Of a DNA stretch of 64,000 bases, positions 1-10,047 are shown piece after piece. This DNA is from Canna indica (Eukaryota; Streptophyta; Magnoliopsida; Zingiberales; Cannaceae). Position 1 is the stretch's first letter. Each line of letters starts with the position of its first letter. The notes beneath the pieces are model-generated. The model did not search any database and was not told the origin of the DNA. It was given only the letters and a program-made list of their open reading frames with translations. A program made the position numbers and the translations under genes. Location: the NCBI GenBank assembly GCA_034359265.1, contig CP136892.1, positions 86,854,001-86,918,000 on the forward strand. Direction: 5' to 3'.

Positions 1-558
1 ACGAGAGGAACAAATTCTTCACGACTACACATATTCCTCTGCATGATTCATTCAATGTCCAATTGTAGTCCTTATTATCACCCGATTAACGGTGATGTTA
101 GACTAGGTCAAAATATAGAATTCCTTATATAGGAATCCATGATGACATCAGGTCGAAGGACTTACGTATCACTACCATTTATGAGATACTAATGATATTA
201 ATCCATGTAATATTCTCGTAGTGGGTCTGGACGACATCATGTTTTGGCTTTGATATCACATATCCATGACCAGTAAAAGATGATCATCATTAGTCCGACA
301 ACATACTAGTCTTCTTTCATTATCGTTCCAAGATAATGATCGACTAGGGACTATTTAGAATAGGATTCCAATTGCCTTAGGGTTTTACTATCAAGTTTCG
401 TACTTGATGACCATTAGGCGGAGTCAAATATTCGGGGAATATTTTATCAAGTCAAACACGCTTATAATGAATAACAAGATAAAATAAATGTTCCATTAAT
501 TCAAAAGGGAAACTACAATGATAACATTGTTCCATTGACCTAGGGCACACTACTAACA
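1..558 (-). mobile_element. Copia-type LTR, truncated by window start
   Basis: Read on the minus strand, the sequence ending at 558 starts TGTTAGTAGTGTGCCCTAG, the classic 5' end of many plant Ty1/copia LTRs (TGTTAG...GTGCCCTAG followed by a CAAT-rich stretch). No polypurine tract lies just outside this end (to the right on the plus strand). So this is either the 5' LTR of a minus-strand element whose body lies left of the window, or a solo LTR. The other LTR end and the target-site duplication are outside the window. Family assignment rests on the terminal motif only. Confidence 0.6.
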
Positions 559-1824
559 GTCTTGATGTGTTCGGCGAAGGGCCCCACATTGCGAGGGAGA
601 GTAATCTTGGTTCTTTGGGTTTTAAGGTCCTTGCCCTTCCCTGAACAAGGGGTGTTGGAGACTTCATCACGAGTTATGGGATTAGATCTCCTCTTTCTCG
701 AGTGATTGCTTTCTCCAAGCTTTGAATGACAGTGTTCGTTGTTAGCTTGGACGAGATTGGGTCAACATCTCGATTTGGGGTATTAGTCGTTGGTTTTTTG
801 CTTCCAAATTGTTTATCTACTATTGGGATTCTTCAGGAGAAGGGTGGTCTCGTATCGGAGCGTCGCTCCTCGCTATTTCAACGTCACCAAGTTGCGGTCG
901 ATCATCACCGTCGGGTCGTTGCCGTTGGCGTGCGACGGTGGTTGCTTGGCTTTGGGTTCTAACCATTGTGGGGGAGGTAAACTTTACTCGGACACACGGT
1001 GGGCGCCAAATATTCCTGCCTGAGGATTGGAGTATTTTGGTATGGTTCGGTGTCTCTCCTTGTCTTGTTCGAGGTAATGAAAATTGAAACTTAGGATTAC
1101 TTGAGGCGCGTCGTGTCTATATTTATTGCAGGTGGATGTGATGACGCCACTCAGAAGTCTTGTGGTGATATTGCCCAGAATGGGTCGAGGTTAACTTCAA
1201 ATATGACGGGCTAATAATGGCGTATTTCTCCTAACAAGATAGGATGTGGGTATCCTTGTATAGCCGGGTGGGATTCCGGGATAGAACCACATGGTCTGGC
1301 TCGAATCTGATTCAGGGGCGTAGTTGGGTGGAGCGGCTTGATTTGGTTTGGAGTGAGTGGTAAGGTGCTATTGGGTCTAATCCGATCGGCCCAATAGTTT
1401 TAGTTCGGTTCATAAAACAATAACTAAATTTGCTAATTAGGACGACGTTCATAAATTTAGGTAAATTTAGTTTCATTAAAAAAATTATTACCATTTAAGA
1501 TAATATTTAGTTTTAATTCTCTTTATTGTAAATATTTAAAATGACATCTCAATTTATTTTCGTTGAATGAAGTATAAAAGAGACATTTGCTTGAGAATCT
1601 ATATAAAAATTAATTATATATTTTATAAAATAATTTATTACGCGCAATATTATATATTAGATGAGTATATAAAGATTCCATCTACAAAAAAAAATCAGAA
1701 AAAAATGTTCAAAATTTTTGGGATAAAGGGTAAATTTAATCGAGGCAAGAAATTTTCTTAAGAGAGGTATTTATTTAAAAACTCCTTTACTCCGATACAA
1801 AGCTCTTGCTCTCCTCGTAGTGAT
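559..1824. other. Intergenic, no recognisable gene
   Basis: This stretch is moderately GC-rich up to about 1390 and AT-rich after that. Short overlapping open frames exist in several phases (about 726-1087), but none has recognisable domains or splice support. The density of overlapping frames reflects base composition. It could be an old transposon body, but I cannot place it. Confidence 0.5.
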
Positions 1825-2371
1825 TAGGGATAAAAATATATCAAGTTAGATCAGACTTTCACTTTAATTGGCCAGAGTGCCAGACCTATATAGTAAAAAA
1901 TAAATCTGAGTCTGGCCTGTGACATGTTATATATTATTTTTTCATCCCGAGCATAACTTATTTATAGGTTTGGCCTGGCCTGGCCTGTGGCATGTTTATA
2001 AAATTTATTAAAATCTAAAATATATTTATAACACCTACTCCTAAATTTTAATATAAAAATAATAACAATAAATTAAAATGTAACAATCATATTTGTTTTA
2101 TTAAATTAAAAATTATATATTATTTATATATAATGTAAATATATAATAAACTAATAATATTATATATTTATTATATATTATATATATTATCTTAACAAGT
2201 TTAGATCGCCTTATCAGGCTCAATATATAGCTTGTCCCTAATAAGAAAAATATGTCTAAAAATAAGTTTAAGCATGCTTTTTTTTTTAAGAGGTCAAGTT
2301 AAATCAGACTAAATACAGGTTAGACCACAACTCCTAACAGATCGTCTGACCTCTGACCAATTTTCACCGCT
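1825..2371 (-). mobile_element. Degenerate hAT MITE, inverted relative of 5299-5801
   Basis: This stretch aligns by eye with the reverse complement of 5299-5801. Shared parts are the CTGGCCTG-rich left end, the AT-rich core with ATATAAAAAT-like blocks, and the right end with AACAGATCGTCTGA. Its ends (TAGGGATAAAAATA on the left, TTTTCACCGCT on the right) are decayed versions of the terminal repeat seen in the better copy. No target-site duplication is recognisable, so this is the older or more damaged copy. Confidence 0.6.
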
Positions 2372-3150
2372 GTTAGCGGCCATCACAGACAATGAGAGCC
2401 GATCAATATCAATCGTGTCAGCCTGTTGTCTCCCATCACGGTCTCGTCTAGATTAGCTTGGAGGGTTGTTCCAAGCCATCTATATAAACCCCCCCTCATT
2501 TATATTTTGATTTATTCCAACTCTATATCTCTTTTCAATGAGTGGTGGGTTGCCTTAGCCTTGTATCTCAAAAGAATGATTCTTTTGGGTGGTATCTACC
2601 ATTCTACCTACAATATTAATATTTCCTTTTCTCACCCCACTATCCTACAACCCATCCTCATTCCATTACCAACATCCCTCATTTCTACCTAGCATCAAAA
2701 TCAAGTAATCAACGATCTATCTGATTCACATTCCCTAAACCTGTTACCGTCAATGAGCAGGATAGAGGTAAAAAGTTAATTAAGATTTGTATATATTAAA
2801 AAAAAACGAAAGAACCCTACATCGGGTTGTTATAGAAGCAAAACCCGGAGGCACAAACGGATAAACAAGAACCTAGACATAGTAAAAACCCTCTGAGTAG
2901 ATGACATTGGCATGTTAATCTACTCCCCAGGTATTCCTTCATTAACATGAATGAATTTATGTAATAATACATTTTCAGAGAATCGATCAACTTAAAGAGA
3001 GGAACATTGAGTACGATAGAAGAAAGAAACCCTCCAACCAAATCAACTTCTAGATGAAAACCAATCAAACTAAATCGAAGAAACTCAAACAGGAGGAGGG
3101 GAGAGCCCTAAATCAAGCAATGCAGCGCTCTTCCAGTGAAGAAGTGGAGG
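2372..3150. other. Intergenic, no clear gene
   Basis: AT-rich sequence with short open frames only. On the minus strand, 2817-3068 is open but resembles nothing I recognise. It may be intron or 3' sequence of the candidate secreted-protein exon at 3172-3243. Confidence 0.4.
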
Positions 3151-3171
3151 AGAAGAAGAAAACTTACTTTT

Positions 3172-3243
3172 ACTGTCAGTGGCTGAAGTGGAGGAGACGA
3201 GGAGAAGTAGGGAGGACACAAGGAAGCAGGCGGAGATCTCCAT
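3172..3243 (-). pseudogene. Candidate first exon of a secreted protein, rest not found
   Basis: On the minus strand an ATG at 3243 opens a frame that begins like a signal peptide: MEISACF, then a Leu/Val/Ser-rich core, then an STSAT cleavage-like end, about 24 residues. A GTAAGT splice donor follows near 3171. A TATAAAC sequence sits about 45 bp upstream of the ATG. No convincing downstream exon was found before about 2800. One frame near 2830-2900 has a few cysteines and a VPPG-like string in another phase, which only vaguely recalls GASA/snakin proteins. It is either a gene relic or chance; function unknown. Confidence 0.25.
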
Positions 3244-3286
3244 TGCCTTTTGCCTAGTATGGGCAGTTCTTGTCCTTTTTCTTTTG

Positions 3287-3293
3287 GTTTATA
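3287..3293 (-). promoter_or_regulatory. Possible TATA box for the minus-strand secreted-protein exon
   Basis: Reads TATAAAC on the minus strand, about 45 bp upstream of the ATG at 3243. It is meaningful only if that exon is real. Confidence 0.25.
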
Positions 3294-3510
3294 CTACTAT
3301 AGCGCGCGACTGATGGATAGAATTTATCAAATTTTATCTATCGTTTGATACGAGCTTTATCATTTAAATTGAACATGATCGAATTCAAATCGGGATATAA
3401 ATATTTTTACGAAGGGTTGAAAATCAAAATCCTCTGATTTTTTTTTCTCATATCATTTAAATTGAATATTTATGATAAATCAATTTTAATTCAATTTTTT
3501 AAAATATTTT

Positions 3511-3540
3511 ATATTATTATTATTATTATTATTATTATTT
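3511..3540. repeat. (ATT)n microsatellite
   Basis: About ten units of TTA/ATT in an AT-rich intergenic region. Confidence 0.9.
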
Positions 3541-3914
3541 TAAAATAAAAAATTGACAAATTAAATTTAAGTATTAAATTATTAATATTCAACTCCTCTA
3601 TCTGGAGCCAACAAAAATATAAAATTTTAAAGTCTTATTTTTTATGATCTTTTTATCCGAGATTTCAACAAACACTCATTGGGATATAAATTTTATCCCA
3701 CATAATTCTTATTCTAGTTAATTTCAATTAAATTTCTATTCGTCTGAAATTTTATCATGTGAAACAAACACGCCACTATAGTACTATATAGCTAATAGTT
3801 GGCTTGCAGAGATGAAGTAGTTTCGGCCTAAGAGTTATTCTGAACAAGATTTTATATAACAAGCTCATGTTCTTTTTACTATTTTTTTAAAAAATATATA
3901 TATATATATTTTCA

Positions 3915-4620
3915 AGCTTTGAAACATAATTTCAAACTACAAACACACGTAATCTAGGGGTGAGCTCGGGACGGGATGAGCCGATATTTGGTATATCCCA
4001 GTCCCGTCCTAGTTTTGAGTCGGGACGCAAATATGCGTCCCGATTGCGAATACGAAGCATCCTGATTTTGTCACGCCCCAAAAAAATTCGGAACAGGATC
4101 GGGATGTCCCAAATTTATTAATATTAGTTTTTTATAAAATAAAATAATATCTCCATTAAAATAATTAATATTTTTCCCAAAAAAATATTCTTATATATTT
4201 AATATTACTTATATTATAAACCGAGTCGGGATGGGACAATCCCGATTTTTTTTGTATCGTTCTGATCTCATCTCGATTTTTAATCGGGACGGACATATTT
4301 GTCTCAGTCCCGTCCTAATTTTGAATCGAGACGGAATTTGTCCAGATGACTCGACCTGTTACGACCCGCTTAATGGGATAACTGACCCATCAACTTCATA
4401 AATCAACCTATTGGCCTAATTAAAATACTTAAGCTGAAGTTGATGATGGCACACCCATCAAGTCTTATAAGCCAACACCACATCCAACATACTCCCGATG
4501 TGGGACTAAATCGGGGTATTACACGACCCGTGCTCACCCCTAACATAATCTACTAATAAATATCTAAGCTTTGAAACATAATTTCAAACTACAAACACAT
4601 GTAATCTACTAATAAATATT
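3915..4620. repeat. Short tandem duplication split by the hAT MITE
   Basis: The stretch beginning GCTTTGAAACATAATTTCAA at about 3915, ending at the MITE and resuming after it (TACTAATAAATA), is repeated at about 4567-4620 with one or two differences. The unit is about 55-60 bp. The duplication therefore predates the transposon insertion. Confidence 0.7.
3955..4542. mobile_element. hAT-type MITE with 8-bp target-site duplication
   Basis: The left end TAGGGGTGAGCTCGG and the right end CGTGCTCACCCCTA form a terminal inverted repeat (TAGGGGTGAGC). They are flanked by ACGTAATC (3947-3954) and ACATAATC (4543-4550), an 8-bp duplication with one mismatch, as expected of hAT transposition. The body is rich in GGGACGGGA and its complement and has no open frame of note, so the element is non-autonomous. 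It split one copy of a short tandem duplication. Confidence 0.8.
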
Positions 4621-4734
4621 AAAAAATATTTATAATTTTTTCAAATATAGTGCAATACATTAAATAATAATAATGTAATCATTGGGAATAAACTAGCTAT
4701 AATAAAATAATAATTTAATTTAAAAAAACTAGCT

Positions 4735-4875
4735 ATAATGGTACCAAGTCGGTACGACCTAGTATTGTGTACTGATCTGGCATTCTCGGCGCCCGACGTG
4801 TATGCCCAATACTCGGTACACTTCGATACCGCCCCAATAACGAAATGTACCGATATCAGTTTTTCAAAAATTAAT
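4735..4875. repeat. GGTAC-rich degenerate repeat
   Basis: Contains repeated GGTAC and CGGTA words (GGTACCAAGTCGGTACGACC and CTCGGTACACTTCGATACCG). The base style resembles the ends of the BED-finger hAT element at 18557-19675. It may be a decayed fragment of such an element; no ends or target-site duplication are visible. Confidence 0.3.
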
Positions 4876-5298
4876 AAATACTAATCGATATTTGAAATCA
4901 TAATTCTGAACATTAAATGAGGTAGTCTGAATTTGTACATTGAAATTTAAAAATGAATGAGTTTTCAATGTCCAACAGGATATTCGAAATATGTACTACA
5001 TCATAAAATTTGGATAGAATTCGATTCCATGTCCCAATAGAGTATGGTCCAAATTTAAAATCTAGAAACTAATCCTATATAAAATATGATCCAAATATCA
5101 TAAAAAATATTAGTACCAAACCCGCTCATCCCGCTAATTCTCAAAGTTTGAACATTTTAATTTTATCAAATTTGATGCCACATTTTAATTCCCTTTGTTA
5201 TTTTGCTCACACGACATATGTCATGTGAACTACTTGACTCACGCATGACATGTGAAAAGGTTTAAAATACATTCCATTAAAATTTACTACCCATCAAC

Positions 5299-5801
5299 TA
5301 GGGGTGGAAATAGATCAGACGATCTGTCAAAGGCCTGTGCCTGGCTTGTATTCGATCTGATCTGGCTTGGCCTCTTTAAAAAAAAAGCATAGGCTTATTT
5401 CTAGACATATTTTTCTTATCAAGTCAGACCTAGACTCATTATAAGACCTATTGAGCTTAATAAGCTGGCATGAGCTTGTTAAGATGATATATATAATATA
5501 TAATAAATATATAATATAATTAGTTTATTATATATTTTAATTATATATAATAAAATATATATTTTAATTATATATAATAAAATATATTTTTTAATTTAAT
5601 AAAATAACAATTATTGTTGTTATATTTAAATTTATTATCATCGTTTTTATATTAAATTTTAAAAGTAAATTTTATAAACATATTTTAAATACTAGCAAGC
5701 TTTATAAATATGTCATAGGCCAGACCAGACCTATTTTTGACTATGCAAGCCTGGCCTATTAAGGTGAAGGTCTGGCCTGGCCTGACATGTTTCCACCCCT
5801 G
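5299..5801 (+). mobile_element. hAT MITE with terminal repeats and 8-bp TSD
   Basis: The terminal inverted repeats read TAGGGGTGGAAATA on the left and, reverse-complemented, CAGGGGTGGAAACA on the right. The flanks CCATCAAC (5291-5298) and CCCTCAAC (5802-5809) form an 8-bp target-site duplication with one mismatch. The core is very AT-rich and non-coding. The ends carry multiple CTGGCCTGG-type words. A second, more damaged copy lies at 1825-2371 in the opposite orientation. The hAT assignment rests on TSD length and terminal sequence. Confidence 0.85.
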
Positions 5802-5854
5802 CCCTCAACCACTGGCGGAGCCCGGAGGCAATTGCCCCCGACATTGACCTCTCA

Positions 5855-5875
5855 TTATATATATATATATATATT
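5855..5875. repeat. (AT)n microsatellite
   Basis: About ten AT units just outside the hAT MITE. Confidence 0.9.
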
Positions 5876-7344
5876 CCTCCTAAAAATACTTTTTTTATTA
5901 TGTAATTACTCTTGTGATATGTAATTTTATATTTTACTCCTCCCAAGATAATTTTTTAGCTTCGTCTTGCCTCAACACTAATTCTCATGGCATGTCAAAA
6001 AAAATACATTATACATTATTTTGCCAAAAAAAATACATTAAAATGTTAACGTGGCATGCAAAAAAGAAAAAAGATCTTCGATAATTGCATATTATTAGTA
6101 AATATTGAATATATGACTTTATATTTTAACTTTTCTCCTATATTCTTTTATATATTACATTAAACATTATGCACAATATAATTATATTGTTTTTATTACT
6201 AGTATTTATTAGTATTTTAAATTCTATTAGTTAATATATACTTAAGAATATAACTTTCTAACTTCTTTTTTTCAATTTTACGAGTTTCGATGTATATGAA
6301 TATCTTTCGATGGTATCAACATATTTTGATGTGTATTTATGTGTGATGGATGGAATCAATATGATGTGTTTGTACGATTTAAATATCGTTAATGTATGTG
6401 GATGTATTAGAATATTATTTTAAATGTTTTTTTAATCATGTAACATGGATAAATTGATGTATATACGAGTTTTTGAATATTTAAAATATATTATAAAAAA
6501 ATATAGCATATTATGATGACTGTATAATGATTGACCATCGAAGATAATGTTCATCACGATTATAATTGTCGCAAAAATTTGATAAAATACATTAGAGTTT
6601 TGGATGAGCCCACAAGGTTGTTAGTGCATATTTGCTTCATAATATAAGAATGATAAAATAACGAGTGAATTAATATTTATTATTTATTTAATACATGAAT
6701 TAAAAAAAATAAATACAAAATTGATATTACATCTAATGTACATTTAAATAATTCATATCTAATTTATTTATTTTTATTATGCAATTCAATTTTATTTATC
6801 AAATGAAGTAAATATGTCCTCAGCGATATGTATTAAGTGACAGCCTTTCAACCGTGGCTGATTGTGGGTCACTAACAACCAACATAATTGTTGGTAACAA
6901 TATTATTACAATGGTTTGTGGTGGCATTGGTGGTAAAATTATATTATGGTGACCATTTATTAGTGACATCTTTAGTTGAAATAGATCGATGCAATGGTTT
7001 TGATCGCTTTTTATCCGCGTTTAATGACAATTTCCAACTACCAATGACACTTTTTATTCTATTAGTTATTGTTATGAATTAAAATTACTTTTTACTAAAA
7101 ATATTCATCCCATTACAAAAGTAGGATATTGAACCGTTAAATTAAATTATTTAGATTAAATAGTAACAATAACCAAGCCTTGTCTCCTAAGTCCTTTGTC
7201 CGAGACTAGATCCGTCGCAATATTTAGTAAATGTAAGTCCTTAAATACTTTTTCTCTTCACTTGATCATGGGCATGTCTCAACCTCTATTTCTAATTTTT
7301 ACTACTAAATTATCAATTTTTCGAACCAGGACACCTAAGGTCTC
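5876..7344. other. AT-rich intergenic DNA, no gene seen
   Basis: Low-complexity AT-rich sequence. The only open frames are short and stop-rich in all phases. No domains or element ends were recognised. Confidence 0.6.
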
Positions 7345-7349
7345 CATAT

Positions 7350-8769
7350 TGTATGCGAAATGACGATACTAGAGGGGATGAATAGTGTATTTAATAAATT
7401 GATTAACCTAAATTCTCATTTTAATCATTTTCTTAAATCGTTTAGACAGTTTATAATTCGATGATTGGATGCGAAAACGATAAATAATTAAGCAATTAAA
7501 AATAAATAATAACGCAATGCAAACACGTTAATTTATAGTGGTTCGGCCCCAATGCCTACTCCACTACCTAAGCACCCCACTTAGAATTTTCAAACTAGCT
7601 TTACTAGATTAATTCTCGTTTTCCTTACACAAAGGACTTTAACTCGAAGAGTCTCACTCTCAACCTAAGGTACTTCAACACCCGAAAGTTTTCGCCTTCT
7701 TATCAAGAGCACTCTTCCATCTCAACCCTAAGAAACAACTTGACTAATCCTGATAACAACTAATTTTACACAAGTGACTTTACATCTAACACCAGGTAAC
7801 CACTTATACCCACAAGACCTAACAGCTTAGGTCTTACAAACTCAACTTCAAAGAAATAATAAAATAATAGTTAAAAATACAAGTGAAAATAGCTTAAGAT
7901 AAAAACCAAGATTAACTACTCTTTTCCAAGCCTTGTAGCCTCCAACTCGCCAGAGAATGTGCTTTGAGTCGAAGCCGAGTTGAGGAGCAGTTGGCGCTTG
8001 AAGACGAACTCGACAGAAGAACAGAGCGCGCTGCAATCGATTTTTGGAAGACTTAAATCCCTTCTTAAATACTCAATAAAATCTGTAAGATAAAGGGAAA
8101 TAGATTAAATGAGTTATATGAGAGTGTATTTATACCCTCCTGAAGAAACGACAACTCAACAGATAGTTTTCTATCTGTTGCGGATGCCGATCGATTGGTC
8201 GGTCGATCGACCGATCGACCGCTCATTCGACCGCTGCCCTTCTCTCTATGTGCGGTCGACCGCCTAGACGCGAATCCTTCGGTCCCGCATTCGGTCGACC
8301 AGTCGATCGACCGACACCTATTTTCGACCGACCGATCGACCAAAGTAAAAAATACCTATTTTCGGTAATGTTCGATCGACCGACCGATCGACCGAATTGG
8401 CTACAGTCCATTTCTTACCCTATTCAGTCGACCGAACCTAGGCTAAAATTTATTTTTCAGTCGTTTTTCTTCCGCGCTCTATTTCCGATTTTCGACTTTC
8501 AACGATCATCAACTTGGAGAGCTTTTATATGATCTTTGAGCTCGTCCAAGACGACTTTGGTGCTCATGTTGATCTTCGAGACCTTTCGCGATGAACCCGA
8601 GCGCGATGATCAATGTCCTTTCAATATTCTGATTTTTTCGATCGAGAACATCGAACGCTAATCGATATGGAACCTGAAAAATTTCTCGACGAAATATTAG
8701 TTTTATATTTGTTATCATCAAAATCGAGATTAAGAGATTAAAACCAATGTTGAAAATATAAAGCCAACA
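7350..8769 (-). mobile_element. Solo LTR, 1420 bp, with CATAT target-site duplication
   Basis: On the minus strand the element starts TGTTGGCTTTATATTTTC and ends CGCATACA, the usual TG...CA of an LTR. It is flanked by CATAT on both sides (7345-7349 and 8770-8774), a perfect 5-bp duplication. Early in the minus-strand LTR there is TTGATGATAACAAATATA; near its 3' end are the TAGTGGTTCGGCC-like and CTAGAGGGGATGAATAG-like segments familiar from large plant LTRs. No primer-binding site, internal region or second LTR is present, so it is a solo LTR left by recombination. The superfamily (probably copia) is inferred. Confidence 0.8.
8187..8430. repeat. Array of CGGTCGACCG/CGATCGACCG palindromic words inside the solo LTR
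   Basis: At least eight blocks made from CGATCGACCG, GGTCGACCG and GACCGACCGATCGACC are spaced irregularly over about 240 bp. Each is self-complementary or nearly so. The blocks lie in the region expected to hold the LTR promoter or R/U5. Role unknown. Confidence 0.75.
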
Positions 8770-8774
8770 CATAT

Positions 8775-9585
8775 CACATGTTCCAATCATTTTAAACGAT
8801 ATATATTCTCTTATTATGTATCCAATATATGTGTGCTACATGTACATTCTGTCGAATGTAATTTATTTCTAATCTTATCCAATCATGTATGACCACTCAT
8901 TCATCTTAACATTCACATTTTTACTACATTCAACATGTGTATACATTGAACTTTAATTATTCAATACATGCTCTTGTATTATATGGTCAGTATAGTCATT
9001 CTATAAAACTCTCCATTCACTTTGTTAGATATGTTCTTGTCACATAACATACTTATAACATTTTTCCATTTCAACAAATTAAATTGTTTAGATTGATTTT
9101 AATTAAATTATTTAGATTAATTTTAATTGAACTAAATCACTTTGATTATATTAAATTATTTAGTTTAGTTTTAGTTTAATTTAATCTAATTGTTTAAGTT
9201 AATTTCAACTAATAAATTAGATTGATTGCGTGTAAAGTGAGAATGTCTGACTCATAAATTAAATTGTTTAAGTTAATTTCAAACTAATAGTTGGTCAACT
9301 TACTTAAAACAAAAGGGTCTTCTTTTCCTATTTTCAAGGAGGATAACTTATTGTTCATATTTTATGTTGTAGAGGGTCTGTTTTGTAAATTTCCACAATT
9401 ACCACTTTACCATTATAAAATCCCTGTATTATAATAACTTAAAAAGAACATTAAAAATACAACTATAAAACGCAAGTAAAAGTTATAAATGGATAGTCAT
9501 ATCACTAATTAATTTTTTTTTTTGTAAAATTTTAAAATCGTGGTAAAAAAGGACATATATATTTCTATTTTTTTAATAGAAAAGT
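8775..9585. other. AT-rich intergenic DNA
   Basis: No gene or element ends seen. Between about 9078 and 9290 a TTAAATTATTTAG/TTAGATTGATTTTAATT-like word recurs several times, a weak low-complexity repeat. Confidence 0.5.
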
Positions 9586-9805
9586 ATGGGTTTCTCTGCA
9601 AAAAGTCCAATAAAAATAATAAATTTTATAAATTTGGAAGATTTTAATTTTATTATCTTTTTAGTATGCCAAAATCAAAATGGAGTCTCTTCGGAGTCAT
9701 CGCATGGTCAAGACACGCGCAGAGTCGCCCGAACACGCGCACAACAGGTGCAGCAAGCTCACCGCCAGGTAAGCAAAAAGTCCATCACCCCCGCACTGTT
9801 CTCCA

Positions 9806-9812
9806 TATATAA
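9806..9812 (+). promoter_or_regulatory. Probable TATA box of the PHL-like gene
   Basis: TATATAA, in the context CTCCATATATAACCC, lies about 240 bp before the ATG at 10048. A pyrimidine-rich leader (about 9820-9990) follows, typical of a plant 5' UTR. Confidence 0.5.
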
Positions 9813-10047
9813 CCCGAACCAACCCCCCCTTCCCACGTCGCAACGCCTCCCTCGACACCTTCCCAGTTTCCACAACGCACTGCATGCCTTCCCGACCCAA
9901 ACCCTCTGCCGTCCATCCTCCTTCTCCTCCTTCCTCCGTCGCTTCCTCCTCCCTCTCCCTTACGCTTCCTCTCCCCTCCCTCTCCAGCCGTTAGGGATAC
10001 TCATCCATCACCGCGCGGCCCCCATTCGATCGCCTAGCCACCCCTCC

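Noticed and set aside
726..1087. Three overlapping open frames on the plus strand
   Set aside because: They overlap in different phases, have no recognisable domain and no splice or promoter context; composition explains them.
2817..2910. Cys-containing and VPPG-like strings recalling GASA/snakin peptides
   Set aside because: The resemblances fall in two different frames and lack the 12-Cys pattern; too weak to call.
8187..8430. Repeated palindromic words resembling a CRISPR array
   Set aside because: Spacing is irregular, spacers are not of uniform length, and the sequence lies in a plant LTR.
9586..10047. Open frame upstream of and in phase with PHL exon 1
   Set aside because: The region holds the TATA box and a pyrimidine-rich leader, and the conserved protein start is at 10048.
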